Shown here in pieces: positions 1-4,818 of a DNA stretch of 11,605 nt (position 1 is its first letter; each line of letters opens with the position of its first letter). Both the position numbers and the translations under genes were made by a program. Source of the DNA: Nitrososphaerota archaeon (GTDB lineage Archaea; Thermoproteota; Nitrososphaeria; Nitrososphaerales; JAHFOH01); assembly GCA_023266955.1 (NCBI GenBank), contig JAHFOH010000002.1, positions 1 through 11,605 of the forward strand, written 5' to 3'. The notes beneath the pieces were generated by a model. That model had not been told where the DNA came from and did not search any database. It was given only the letters and a program-made list of their open reading frames with translations.

Positions 1-421
1 AGACCTCGGTAACTGGAAACACGTTAGGAAAGAATACTACGATTGTGCTGTACGCCCATGCTGCCGTCGTACCGAGTGCAATCAGCAGATCCATGTTCGG
101 CGACCTGTTCTTTAGAGCATCGTATGTACCCCTGTAGAATCTCCAGCCAACAATGAATTGTATCGGCGTAGCCAGAGCGAACATGAGGTATCTCTCAACC
201 ACAGTTGGAAACACATCAAAGTACGTGAAGAAAGTTACAGGAGCCGCTAATACTGCACCTACCACTACAAGTATCTTTAGACGCCTCAGCTCCATCTCGG
301 GAGCGACAAACTCCCTGAGGCAAGTCTCACTGCAAAAGAAGTACTCCGTGTCTCTTACTTTGGTCTTAAGCTCTGCGCTACTCTCATCAACATACATCCC
401 GCAAACTGGATCCTTTGCCAT
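1..421 (-). CDS. copA: Copper-type P1B ATPase with N-terminal YHS/TRASH domain (5' part only)
   Basis: This gene runs off the left edge of the window; the first 140 residues are visible. Residues 3-38 form a YHS/TRASH metal-binding domain (DPVCGM start; C7, C30 and C34 in C-x22-C-x3-C spacing). Hydrophobic segments follow at about 48-68, 78-96 and 112-132. Between the last two is the P1B-ATPase signature TPIQFIVGWRFYRGTYDAL, then NMDLLIALGTTAAWAYS. Known members export Cu+ (or related soft metals) across the cell membrane using ATP; the CPC, DKTG and HP motifs that would settle the metal lie outside the window. The ATG at 421 is preceded by AGG-type bases and starts the YHS domain directly. 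It lies 31 bases after the small YHS gene on the same strand, so the two are probably cotranscribed. Confidence 0.9.
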   Translation of the reverse strand, partial: MAKDPVCGMYVDESSAELKTKVRDTEYFFCSETCLREFVAPEMELRRLKILVVVGAVLAAPVTFFTYFDVFPTVVERYLMFALATPIQFIVGWRFYRGTYDALKNRSPNMDLLIALGTTAAWAYSTIVVFFPNVFPVTEV

Positions 422-452
422 CTGAAAACCTGCCTAGATGTGTGTCAGGAAG

Positions 453-599
453 TCACATACGAGCAAACTTTTGAGGATTGGCATCAAAACTCGTCTTGCA
501 TGACGAGGAGCAGAAGTAGAATGCTCTACCCTGGTATTCCGACTTGAATTTGGTTGTTTTTTCGTCAACCGTCATGCCACAAACAGGATCCTTAACCAT
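453..599 (-). CDS. copT: CopT-like small YHS/TRASH metal-binding protein
   Basis: A 48-residue protein consisting of one YHS/TRASH domain: DPVCGM at 4-9, then C30 and C34 in FYFCSSSC, and a terminal FDANPQKF typical of the family. The three cysteines have exactly the spacing (C7, C30, C34) seen in the N-terminus of the ATPase encoded just downstream. Proteins of this kind next to copA in crenarchaea (CopT/CopM) are thought to hold or hand over copper. I chose ATG 599 because it lines up with the ATPase start (MVKDPVCGM against MAKDPVCGM) and because a GGTATATC box lies at 626-635 upstream. A longer form starting at ATG 674 adds 25 residues with no recognisable domain and cannot be excluded. 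Confidence 0.85.
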   Translation of the reverse strand: MVKDPVCGMTVDEKTTKFKSEYQGRAFYFCSSSCKTSFDANPQKFARM

Positions 600-736
600 C
601 TCGGACTGATTGTAGGGCGATAAGAGGTATATCCCTTCCTGTTGCTGTTCTGATGGCTGATTGCGGTCTAGCATCCTGAATCAGATAATTTCCTTTAGCT
701 AACCTTTACCCTTTTTGTGTCTTGAAGGCGAACTGC

Positions 737-744
737 TTTAAAAA
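737..744 (+). promoter_or_regulatory. TATA box of copR (possibly shared)
   Basis: TTTAAAAA lies 42 bases before the copR start, which predicts a transcript start near 767. The core TTTAAA is symmetric and could also serve the divergent copT-copA side. No other TATA-like site in the 108-base intergenic region is clearly better for copR. Confidence 0.55.
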
Positions 745-762
745 GGGAAAGATTTTAGGAAA

Positions 763-782
763 GCCAACTGCCCCAGGTTGGC
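763..782 (+). promoter_or_regulatory. Inverted repeat at the copR start, candidate operator
   Basis: GCCAAC (763-768) and GTTGGC (777-782) form a perfect 6-bp inverted repeat separated by 8 bases and ending on the base before the ATG. It covers the predicted transcript start and the only SD-like bases (AGG, 775-777). This is a typical place for autorepression by an Lrp/AsnC-type regulator. The role is inferred from position only; a hairpin hiding the ribosome site is the alternative. Confidence 0.45.
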
Positions 783-1385
783 ATGGAACTCGATGAGGTT
801 GACTTCAGAATCCTTAAGGAGCTCCAGGAAGATGGAAGGGCTCCCCTAAAGAATTTGGCTAAGGCTGCCGACGTTAGCATCCCTACCGCTCGATCAAGGA
901 TTCAGAGACTCGTCCAAATGGGCGTAATTAGAAAGTTCACGACTGCGTTGGATGCACATAAACTGGTAGGGGGAGTAACAGCCTTCATCACGCTAAAAGC
1001 CAAACTTTCCGATCTGAAGACCCTAGCCGACGCCGTGAGTTCGATGGTGGAGGTGAGTGAAGCCTACATCACAACGGGGCAGCATGACGTAATACTCAAG
1101 GTTTACATGCCTGACATGGCAGCAATGCAAGAGTTCATACTTCACAAGCTGCCACAAATTGGGGGAGTCGAGGGATCTTCCAGCAGCTTCGTTGTCGAAA
1201 CGGTGAAGGAACAGTTCGGACCGACATTGAGACCAGGATTCGGAGTGAAGCTATTCTGCAATTACGACGGGAACCAGATTGCGGGTGAAATGATAAAGAA
1301 AAATTTCGAAGGACGAGAATACTATTTCTGCTGCCCAACATGCGCCTCATCCTTCGAGCGGGATAGAGCTTCAAGGATGAGCTAG
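783..1385 (+). CDS. copR: CopR-like Lrp/AsnC regulator with C-terminal TRASH domain
   Basis: The 200-residue protein has an AsnC-type helix-turn-helix at about 4-60 (DFRILKELQEDGR, then PTARSRIQRL), an Lrp effector/oligomerisation (RAM) region at about 62-142, and a C-terminal TRASH domain at about 156-192 with C159, C183 and C187 (plus an extra C184). This architecture is that of archaeal CopR, which senses copper and controls copT and copA. Here the regulator is divergent from its likely targets, and the inverted repeat at 763-782 suggests it also controls itself. The ATG at 783 begins the usual MELDEVDFRIL start of the family. An L13e gene begins 11 bases after its stop. The metal is inferred from the family and neighbours, not seen. 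Confidence 0.9.
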   Translation: MELDEVDFRILKELQEDGRAPLKNLAKAADVSIPTARSRIQRLVQMGVIRKFTTALDAHKLVGGVTAFITLKAKLSDLKTLADAVSSMVEVSEAYITTGQHDVILKVYMPDMAAMQEFILHKLPQIGGVEGSSSSFVVETVKEQFGPTLRPGFGVKLFCNYDGNQIAGEMIKKNFEGREYYFCCPTCASSFERDRASRMS

Positions 1386-1396
1386 GATCAAGCAAG

Positions 1397-1627
1397 GTGT
1401 GGAACTTGAAAGTACAAGCAAAAGTCTTCTCAAGGAGAGGTGTGGAAAGGATCGAAAGGACAGGAAGGGGGTTCTCCCAATCAGAACTAGGTGAAGTGGG
1501 ACTGAGCTTAGAGAAAGGAAAGAGTTTGGGGCTAGCAATCGACCCAAAAAGAAGCACAAAACATGCTCACAACGTACAAGTCCTAAAGGACTGGATCGAA
1601 GCGTCCCAGGCCCCCACAAAGAAGTAG
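1397..1627 (+). CDS. rpl13e: 50S ribosomal protein L13e
   Basis: The 76-residue basic protein carries the L13e pattern: RTGRGFSQSELGEVGLS, then LGLAIDPKRSTKHAHNVQVLKDWIEA (family form: arginine-rich patch, RKGRGFS, a leucine/glutamate helix, IDxRR, N-x-x-x-L). L13e is a large-subunit protein found in eukaryotes and in several TACK archaea but absent from Euryarchaeota, so it is a lineage clue. The start is GTG 1397; no ATG is in frame after the upstream stop, and a weak AGGA lies at 1384-1387. The 11-base gap to copR suggests readthrough from the copR promoter, an unexpected partner for a ribosomal protein gene. A tRNA-Arg follows on the same strand. Confidence 0.85.
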   Translation: MWNLKVQAKVFSRRGVERIERTGRGFSQSELGEVGLSLEKGKSLGLAIDPKRSTKHAHNVQVLKDWIEASQAPTKK

Positions 1628-1651
1628 AAACGAAAACTACTCAGCAGAAAC

Positions 1652-1661
1652 GATTTAACTT
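1652..1661 (+). promoter_or_regulatory. TATA box of tRNA-Arg
   Basis: TTTAACTTAA-type A/T-rich box about 28 bases before the first base of the tRNA, the standard archaeal spacing. Confidence 0.5.
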
Positions 1662-1698
1662 AAGGAAGAGCATGATCTTGGTTGGGCCCGTGGCCTAG

Positions 1699-1720
1699 AA
1701 CTGGTAGGCGTGGGTAATAC
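1699..1720 (+). other. Insertion in the D-arm of tRNA-Arg
   Basis: About 20 bases separate the two halves of the D-loop. The boundaries are ambiguous because GGCGT is repeated (1707-1711 and 1727-1731) and TA also recurs, so several excisions give the same D-arm. Its GCGTGG (1708-1713) is complementary to CCACGC (1743-1748) in the second insertion. Confidence 0.5.
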
Positions 1721-1741
1721 GGATAAGGCGTCGGCCCTCTA

Positions 1742-1765
1742 ACCACGCGGGGAAAGTTAACCTAG
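1742..1765 (+). other. Insertion in the anticodon loop of tRNA-Arg, probable intron at 37/38
   Basis: The loop between the paired anticodon-stem halves is 31 bases; removing 24 leaves a 7-base loop. The location matches the canonical 37/38 intron site, but the expected 4-bp central helix of a bulge-helix-bulge does not form with these ends. Confidence 0.5.
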
Positions 1766-1855
1766 AGCCGGAGATCGCGGGTTCAAATCCCGCCGGGCCC
1801 GTCTAACACCTACACCAGGCGGGGATTAACGGGCATGTTGAGTCCATTCGAATGC

Positions 1856-2227
1856 TCAAGTTACGTCAGGCGGATACTCTTCACGCTGAGGCGTGAAAAC
1901 TTCAATGAGCACGCTTGGCTTCTTCGGACCGTTGCGAAATTCGTGACTCACGCTGGGAGGAATGTACCAGCTGTCTCCTTCCTTGATTTCCCAAATCTGG
2001 TCTCCGATAGTGAATTTGCCTCGGCCCTCGAGACAGACTCCGTACTGAGCGTGAGGGTGGGCGTGTTTCGCGACAACCGCACCTCCCTCAAATCTAAACA
2101 AGCCGAGTGTTGCAGTTTGAGAATTCGCTAGTACTCTACGGTGAACACCAGGGAACGGTTCTTCCCATGCTTCCTTCTTATCCCGCCAAAGACTTGGAGT
2201 CCAATACCCGGTCTTTTTGAAACTCAC
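1856..2227 (-). CDS. Cupin-domain protein
   Basis: The 123-residue protein is a single small cupin barrel. Motif 1 is G-x5-HAHPHAQ followed by a glycine-rich turn, giving metal ligands H55, H57 and Q61, with H59 close by; the usual glutamate is replaced by Q61. Motif 2 is GDSWYIPPSVSHEFRN, giving H95. Such proteins bind a divalent metal and act as small enzymes or sensors; the substrate cannot be told. I prefer GTG 2227 as the start because the TATA box at 2249-2260 is centred 27 bases upstream, as in a leaderless transcript; the longer frame from ATG 2272 would place that box inside the coding region. The gene sits between tRNA-Arg and a repeat of the tRNA's 3' end, pointing strand-opposite to the tRNA. 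Confidence 0.8.
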   Translation of the reverse strand: MSFKKTGYWTPSLWRDKKEAWEEPFPGVHRRVLANSQTATLGLFRFEGGAVVAKHAHPHAQYGVCLEGRGKFTIGDQIWEIKEGDSWYIPPSVSHEFRNGPKKPSVLIEVFTPQREEYPPDVT

Positions 2228-2248
2228 GAATTTTTGACTGTGGCGAGG

Positions 2249-2260
2249 ATTATTTAAAAT
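2249..2260 (-). promoter_or_regulatory. TATA box of the cupin gene
   Basis: On the minus strand ATTTTAAATAAT is one of the strongest TATA-like elements in the window. Its centre is 27 bases before GTG 2227, which decides the start. A GTCAAAA word follows it closely. Confidence 0.65.
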
Positions 2261-2351
2261 GAGTTGGACCATATCGAGAAAGAACCACTCTGTAGTTGTC
2301 TTCTAGATGCGGATGATCAGAATCACAATATTGGACCTAGTCAAGCTATAG

Positions 2352-2365
2352 TCCCGCCGGGCCCG
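2352..2365 (+). repeat. Repeat of the tRNA-Arg 3' end
   Basis: Fourteen bases, TCCCGCCGGGCCCG, are identical to the 3' end of tRNA-Arg (1788-1801), including the acceptor strand and discriminator. With the tRNA it brackets the cupin gene, the arrangement left when an element integrates into a tRNA 3' end. No integrase gene is visible. The rest of the gap 2273-2509 shows only a loose ACCC/GGGT hairpin near 2414-2438. Confidence 0.5.
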
Positions 2366-2509
2366 CTGAACTACTACTTTGAATACGTGAAGTGAATAAC
2401 GCTTGCGAATAGACCCGTGCTAATGAGGCTAGCGGGTTATATATTTCACCTTGGCATGCCCCAGAAAATGTAGGCAGCAATTCACAATATCTGCGGTGGG
2501 TAGACTAAG

Positions 2510-2872
2510 TTAGCGTAAGAAGGTTCTCAGCTTCTCAACGAGTTCGTGCACAGCCTCCGCCCCATCCCTGACGATACCTGGAGGAAGCCAGTCCTCGTAG
2601 AAATTCATGTGCAGGCTGTTGGCGGCGTTGAAAGCCCGCATTAGGTTCCACTCAGGATGCTCTTTATGGAGCTTTTCTACGAATTCCCCTAAGCTTCGGT
2701 GACTTCCTAGAGCTACTCCCCTTCTTGCAGCCACCGCTTTGATGATCTCCGCTGCGGCCCCCCAAAACTTCTCTGACGCTTGGGCATCGTCCCCTTTAGT
2801 TAAGAGTTCGTTACCTTCTCTAAGGTATTTTCCGTTTAGTCGCTCGTATTCTGCTTGTCGGGTCTTAGCCAT
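2510..2872 (-). CDS. PaREP1/HEPN-like protein
   Basis: The 120-residue, all-helical protein resembles the archaeal PaREP1 family: a first helix with LREGNELLTKGDDAQASEKFWGAAAEIIKAVA (written here in parts: residues 17-48), then SHRSLGEFVEKL, and a final NFYEDWLPPGIVRDGAEAVHELVEKL region. The arrangement (paired helices, R51-x6-H58) is HEPN-like; HEPN proteins may be RNases or nucleotide-binding partners in toxin-antitoxin pairs, but no antitoxin gene is adjacent and catalytic identity is not assured. ATG 2872 is preceded by GAGG four bases upstream and by a TATA box at 2901-2910. It lies among broken tRNA-Arg pieces, consistent with an accessory region. Confidence 0.65.
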   Translation of the reverse strand: MAKTRQAEYERLNGKYLREGNELLTKGDDAQASEKFWGAAAEIIKAVAARRGVALGSHRSLGEFVEKLHKEHPEWNLMRAFNAANSLHMNFYEDWLPPGIVRDGAEAVHELVEKLRTFLR

Positions 2873-2900
2873 GCCTCATATTCGTCCAGATAAGCTCCCA

Positions 2901-2910
2901 ATTATATAAG
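2901..2910 (-). promoter_or_regulatory. TATA box of the PaREP1/HEPN-like gene
   Basis: CTTATATAAT on the minus strand, centred 33 bases before ATG 2872, leaving a leader of about 7 bases that contains the GAGG ribosome site. Confidence 0.55.
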
Positions 2911-2958
2911 CGGTCGGGAATGTCGTCCCAAAGCCGCAGATCGCGGGTTCAAATCCCG
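2905..2958 (+). pseudogene. Broken partial copy of tRNA-Arg
   Basis: Bases 2932-2958 match tRNA-Arg 1766-1792 at 26 of 27 positions (variable loop and most of the T arm); 21 in a row are identical. Upstream, ATAAGCGGTCGGG (2905-2917) resembles tRNA ATAAGGCGTCGGC (1723-1735). The last T-stem pair is lost and no matching acceptor stem exists on either side, so this is a remnant. It starts at the base corresponding to the first base of the third tRNA exon. Confidence 0.6.
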
Positions 2959-2985
2959 GATATACTATCATCCCTATTTCGATGC

Positions 2986-3010
2986 TCGCAGGTTCAAAGC
3001 AATTCCCGCG
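2986..3010 (+). repeat. Possible third T-arm remnant
   Basis: CGCAGGTTCAAA, then five extra bases (GCAAT), then TCCCGCG reads like the tRNA-Arg T arm with an insertion and one substitution. It is short and may be chance. The surrounding stretch 2960-3075 contains no gene I can support. Confidence 0.3.
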
Positions 3011-3075
3011 ATGTAGCGAGGTATGTATCTAAAGGTCCCTTACCTGCTGGATTAGAAAAAATTGGGGGTGGGCGC

Positions 3076-3255
3076 CTATCCTATCCCTAGATTAGGGAAT
3101 GTCGCCTTGACGACTCCAAGCTCGCCTTGCAGAGTCCTGATACGAGTAGCGTACTCCCTCATTCTGCTGTTATCGTTCTGCACCTTAGCGATTCTGTAAG
3201 CCTTCCATGCCTTTCTTAGGGCGCCCCAAGTTTGACCAGTAGAGTAGTTTCCCAT
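3076..3255 (-). CDS. Small basic hypothetical protein
   Basis: A 59-residue open frame that starts at ATG 3255 and ends at TAG 3078-3076. The sequence is predicted helical and basic, with WGALRKAWKAYRIAKVQND near residues 10-28 and a second helix REYATRIRTLQGELGVVKA. I do not recognise the family. The frame stays open and protein-like for about 17 more codons upstream (to near 3306) without an ATG, GTG or TTG, so the true start may differ. It lies 74 bases after the thiL stop on the same strand and may share its transcript. Codon use resembles that of neighbouring genes, but no homology supports it here. Confidence 0.45.
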   Translation of the reverse strand: MGNYSTGQTWGALRKAWKAYRIAKVQNDNSRMREYATRIRTLQGELGVVKATFPNLGIG

Positions 3256-3329
3256 CAGTTCCCACTCAAGATGCCAAATGAGAATGAGCTGATATAGGAC
3301 GCTGAGTTAACGGAAACGATACGAGATAG

Positions 3330-4295
3330 TCATCGAAAATGAACCCAGCCACGTCTTTCGACGACTCGCCACCTTGAATCTTCCTTCAAAATCACTTTTC
3401 CTGAATCATCGGTGATTTTCCCGAGAACGATCAGGTCCAGGTGAAGCTCTTTAGCTCTTCTACGGGCTTCTCGCAGCCGTTTGCTCGGTATCGTGGCGAC
3501 GATTTCATACTCTTCACCGCCGTAGAGGACCATGTCCTCAACACTCATGCCGTTTGCGACGCAGAAGTCATGAACCGACTCATCCGATGGCAGTCTCTCA
3601 ATCTCTATTCCTGCCTTACTTTTCTCCGCAATCTCGTAGAGGGAAAGAGCCAAGCCATCACTGGAATCAATGGATGCTGAGAAGAAATCTTTCAGGCCAA
3701 GACCAAAGTCCAGTCTCGCCCTAGGCATAAAGACCGAGGCCAAAGCCCTCCTCTTGAAGTCGGCTTCCGCTCTCAACCCTTTGACTGCTATGCTGATGCC
3801 TGACGCTGAATAGCCGAAGCGTCCTGAAGTCACGACAAAATCTCCGACGCTCGCCCCACTCCTCTGCACGATCTTCTCAGAGAAACCAACCATAGCGCAA
3901 TCAATGACGAGATCACCTGCCTCGTTGGTGTCTCCTCCTAGTATCTCAATTTCATACTCATCCTTCCCTCTCCGGAACCCTCTGGCAAGCTGGAGTAAAT
4001 CCTTCTTACTGAGATGTCTGGGCAAGCCGAGAGAAATCGTTACGCCCGTAGGACTAACGCCCTTCGCGGCGAAGTCACTAGCGCACATGACGATGCTCTT
4101 CCTTGCAGCCTGCCAAAGCTTCATCCCACGAGGCACATCTGTTTTGCCCACCAGCATATCGCTCTTTATGACCAAGTACCCAGGTCTCGAGGGAAAGAAG
4201 CTGACGTCATCACCAATCTTGGAGAAAGGAGCCCTAGGTTGACCTATGGTCTTCGTCAATAGACGAATAATCTCAAACTCATCGAAAGGCGACAA
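3330..4295 (-). CDS. thiL: Thiamine-monophosphate kinase
   Basis: The 321-residue protein phosphorylates thiamine monophosphate to thiamine diphosphate with ATP, the last step of cofactor synthesis, in the cytoplasm. It has the PurM/ThiL-type motifs in order: GDD at 28-30, SDFAAKG at 73-79, LGGDTN at 119-124 (Mg-ATP site), DSSDGL at 210-215 and GGEEYE at 259-264; length is normal for the family. The start is TTG 4295, which gives the usual FDEFEIIRLL beginning; a TATA box at 4315-4325 is about 24 bases upstream, so the message is probably leaderless. No other thiamine genes are in the window. The gene diverges from the split gene at 4352-4686. Confidence 0.93.
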   Translation of the reverse strand: MSPFDEFEIIRLLTKTIGQPRAPFSKIGDDVSFFPSRPGYLVIKSDMLVGKTDVPRGMKLWQAARKSIVMCASDFAAKGVSPTGVTISLGLPRHLSKKDLLQLARGFRRGKDEYEIEILGGDTNEAGDLVIDCAMVGFSEKIVQRSGASVGDFVVTSGRFGYSASGISIAVKGLRAEADFKRRALASVFMPRARLDFGLGLKDFFSASIDSSDGLALSLYEIAEKSKAGIEIERLPSDESVHDFCVANGMSVEDMVLYGGEEYEIVATIPSKRLREARRRAKELHLDLIVLGKITDDSGKVILKEDSRWRVVERRGWVHFR

Positions 4296-4314
4296 AGGTA
4301 AGCCGACGCTTCAC

Positions 4315-4325
4315 TATTAATAAAC
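4315..4325. promoter_or_regulatory. Divergent TATA element between thiL and the 4352 ORF
   Basis: The A/T-rich ATTAATAAA core (TTTATTAAT on the other strand) lies about 24 bases from the thiL TTG start and about 32 bases from ATG 4352, so it could serve both directions. Confidence 0.5.
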
Positions 4326-4351
4326 TGAGAGAACTTCATAACTCTTGTGAG

Positions 4352-4462
4352 ATGTCAGGAAAGGGAACGATGTCTGCTATATACGATAGGTTCACAAAGG
4401 CTTTTAGTAGCATATTAGCAGGGGAGAAAGCTGCAGATTGGCTGGAGAAAAGTACGTCGTAA
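4352..4462 (+). CDS. N-terminal part of an unknown gene, split by a -1 frameshift
   Basis: A 36-codon frame from ATG 4352 (GTGAG just before it, TATA at 4315-4325) to TAA 4460-4462. It overlaps the following 82-codon frame. The two join smoothly if one A is added to the AAAA run at 4448-4451: GAG AAA AAG TAC then continues in the second frame, giving about 111 residues with DWLEKKYVVRGKIVKELAMK across the junction. A short ATG at 4370 is an alternative start. A homopolymer sequencing error, a real mutation or programmed -1 slippage are all possible. I do not recognise the protein; the visible part is an amphipathic helix. Confidence 0.5.
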   Translation: MSGKGTMSAIYDRFTKAFSSILAGEKAADWLEKSTS

Positions 4463-4686
4463 GGGGGAAGATAGTAAAAGAATTAGCGATGAAACTGATA
4501 GATACTGTTGATCAATACAGCGACGGTATTCAGGACCTCAGCTTGCCGGAAGTCGAGGCGGCGCTCATGAAGCTTCACTCGATTGCAGTCTTAGCAGGCA
4601 GCAACAAAAAGAAGGAACTAAAGGCGCAGCTCGATGTAGCCGAAATCAACCCTCCTGAACCTAAAGACCATACACCCTACGCCTAG
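4438..4686 (+). CDS. C-terminal part of the same unknown gene
   Basis: The open frame gives 82 residues if started at TTG 4438, which has GGGGAG twelve bases upstream but no ATG; ATG 4486 is the only ATG near the front. The protein is helical and charged (KIVKELAMKLIDTVDQYSDG, then LPEVEAALMKLHSIAVLAG) with a polar, proline-containing tail ending DHTPYA. No family is recognised. The lack of a good start and the in-phase join with the preceding 36-codon frame by a one-base change suggest it is the main body of one protein rather than a separate gene. A tRNA-Thr follows 68 bases later on the same strand. Confidence 0.6.
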   Translation: MAGEKYVVRGKIVKELAMKLIDTVDQYSDGIQDLSLPEVEAALMKLHSIAVLAGSNKKKELKAQLDVAEINPPEPKDHTPYA

Positions 4687-4723
4687 TCAGAAAGTCCATC
4701 AAACTAGCTCAAGCCAGCAAAAC

Positions 4724-4732
4724 GCTATTAGC
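4724..4732 (+). promoter_or_regulatory. TATA box of tRNA-Thr
   Basis: GCTATTAGC is centred 27 bases before the tRNA start, the expected distance, although the box itself is weak. Confidence 0.4.
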
Positions 4733-4776
4733 CCAGCGTGAGTTTTCAACCTCTGCCTCGGTAGCTCAGCTGGAAG

Positions 4777-4790
4777 AATACGGGTCCATG
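4777..4790 (+). other. tRNA-Thr intron 1, position 22/23
   Basis: Fourteen bases. The central helix TGGA (4771-4774) with TCCA (4785-4788) is perfect, the bulges are AGA and TGA (cut after the second base), and GC/GC pairs lie outside. Splicing restores an 8-base D-loop and a GCTC/GAGC stem. The product is identical if the cut is shifted by one because G4776 equals G4790. Confidence 0.75.
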
Positions 4791-4805
4791 AGCACGTGCC
4801 TCGTA

Positions 4806-4818
4806 TTACAAGCGAGTG
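4806..4818 (+). other. tRNA-Thr intron 2, canonical position 37/38
   Basis: Thirteen bases. The outer helix is the anticodon stem, the central helix CTCG (4800-4803) with CGAG (4813-4816) is perfect, and the bulges TAT and TGA are each cut after the second base. The inner helix is replaced by a 6-base loop. Confidence 0.85.

Larger units (their letters stand above)
1684..1801 (+). tRNA. tRNA-Arg(TCT) with two insertions
   Basis: The acceptor stem GGGCCCG (1684-1690) pairs with CGGGCCC (1794-1800), with discriminator G1801 and no encoded CCA. The T arm is GCGGG-TTCAAAT-CCCGC (1777-1793). The D-stem GCCT (1693-1696) pairs with AGGC (1726-1729), and the anticodon stem TCGGC (1731-1735) pairs with GCCGG (1767-1771) with one wobble pair. 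The exons follow the common archaeal tRNA-Arg pattern and give anticodon TCT (1738-1740). The D-arm carries about 19-20 extra bases and the anticodon loop about 24. Position 33 is C (1737) instead of the almost universal T. No clean bulge-helix-bulge fits either expected junction, so the exact splice sites and even function are uncertain. Confidence 0.75.

Noticed and set aside
1135..1557. Long minus-strand frame opposite copR and L13e
   Set aside because: It is antisense to two recognisable proteins, is rich in Ser, Arg and Phe as shadow frames often are, and has no domain or promoter.
1738..1742. CTA (amber suppressor) anticodon in the first tRNA
   Set aside because: Shifting the loop to obtain T33 and CTA breaks the anticodon stem; TCT keeps all five pairs and matches the tRNA-Arg body.
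1704..1761. A bulge-helix-bulge in tRNA-Arg cutting at 1704/1705 and 1760/1761
   Set aside because: The helices fit, but the product would lose the anticodon arm and could not be a tRNA, so it is reported only as complementarity between the insertions.
1835..2131. Plus-strand 98-codon frame opposite the cupin gene
   Set aside because: The cupin motifs on the other strand are clear and have a well-placed TATA box; this frame has no recognisable sequence.
2412..2447. Intrinsic terminator after the ACCC/GGGT hairpin
   Set aside because: The stem is interrupted and the following A/T stretch is mixed rather than a T-run; no plus-strand gene ends here.
2905..2975. A functional tRNA or split-tRNA 3' half
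   Set aside because: The final T-stem pair is broken and no acceptor complement to the following bases exists nearby or elsewhere in the window.
3904..4262. Plus-strand frames opposite thiL
   Set aside because: They overlap the conserved kinase motifs on the minus strand and show no domain of their own.
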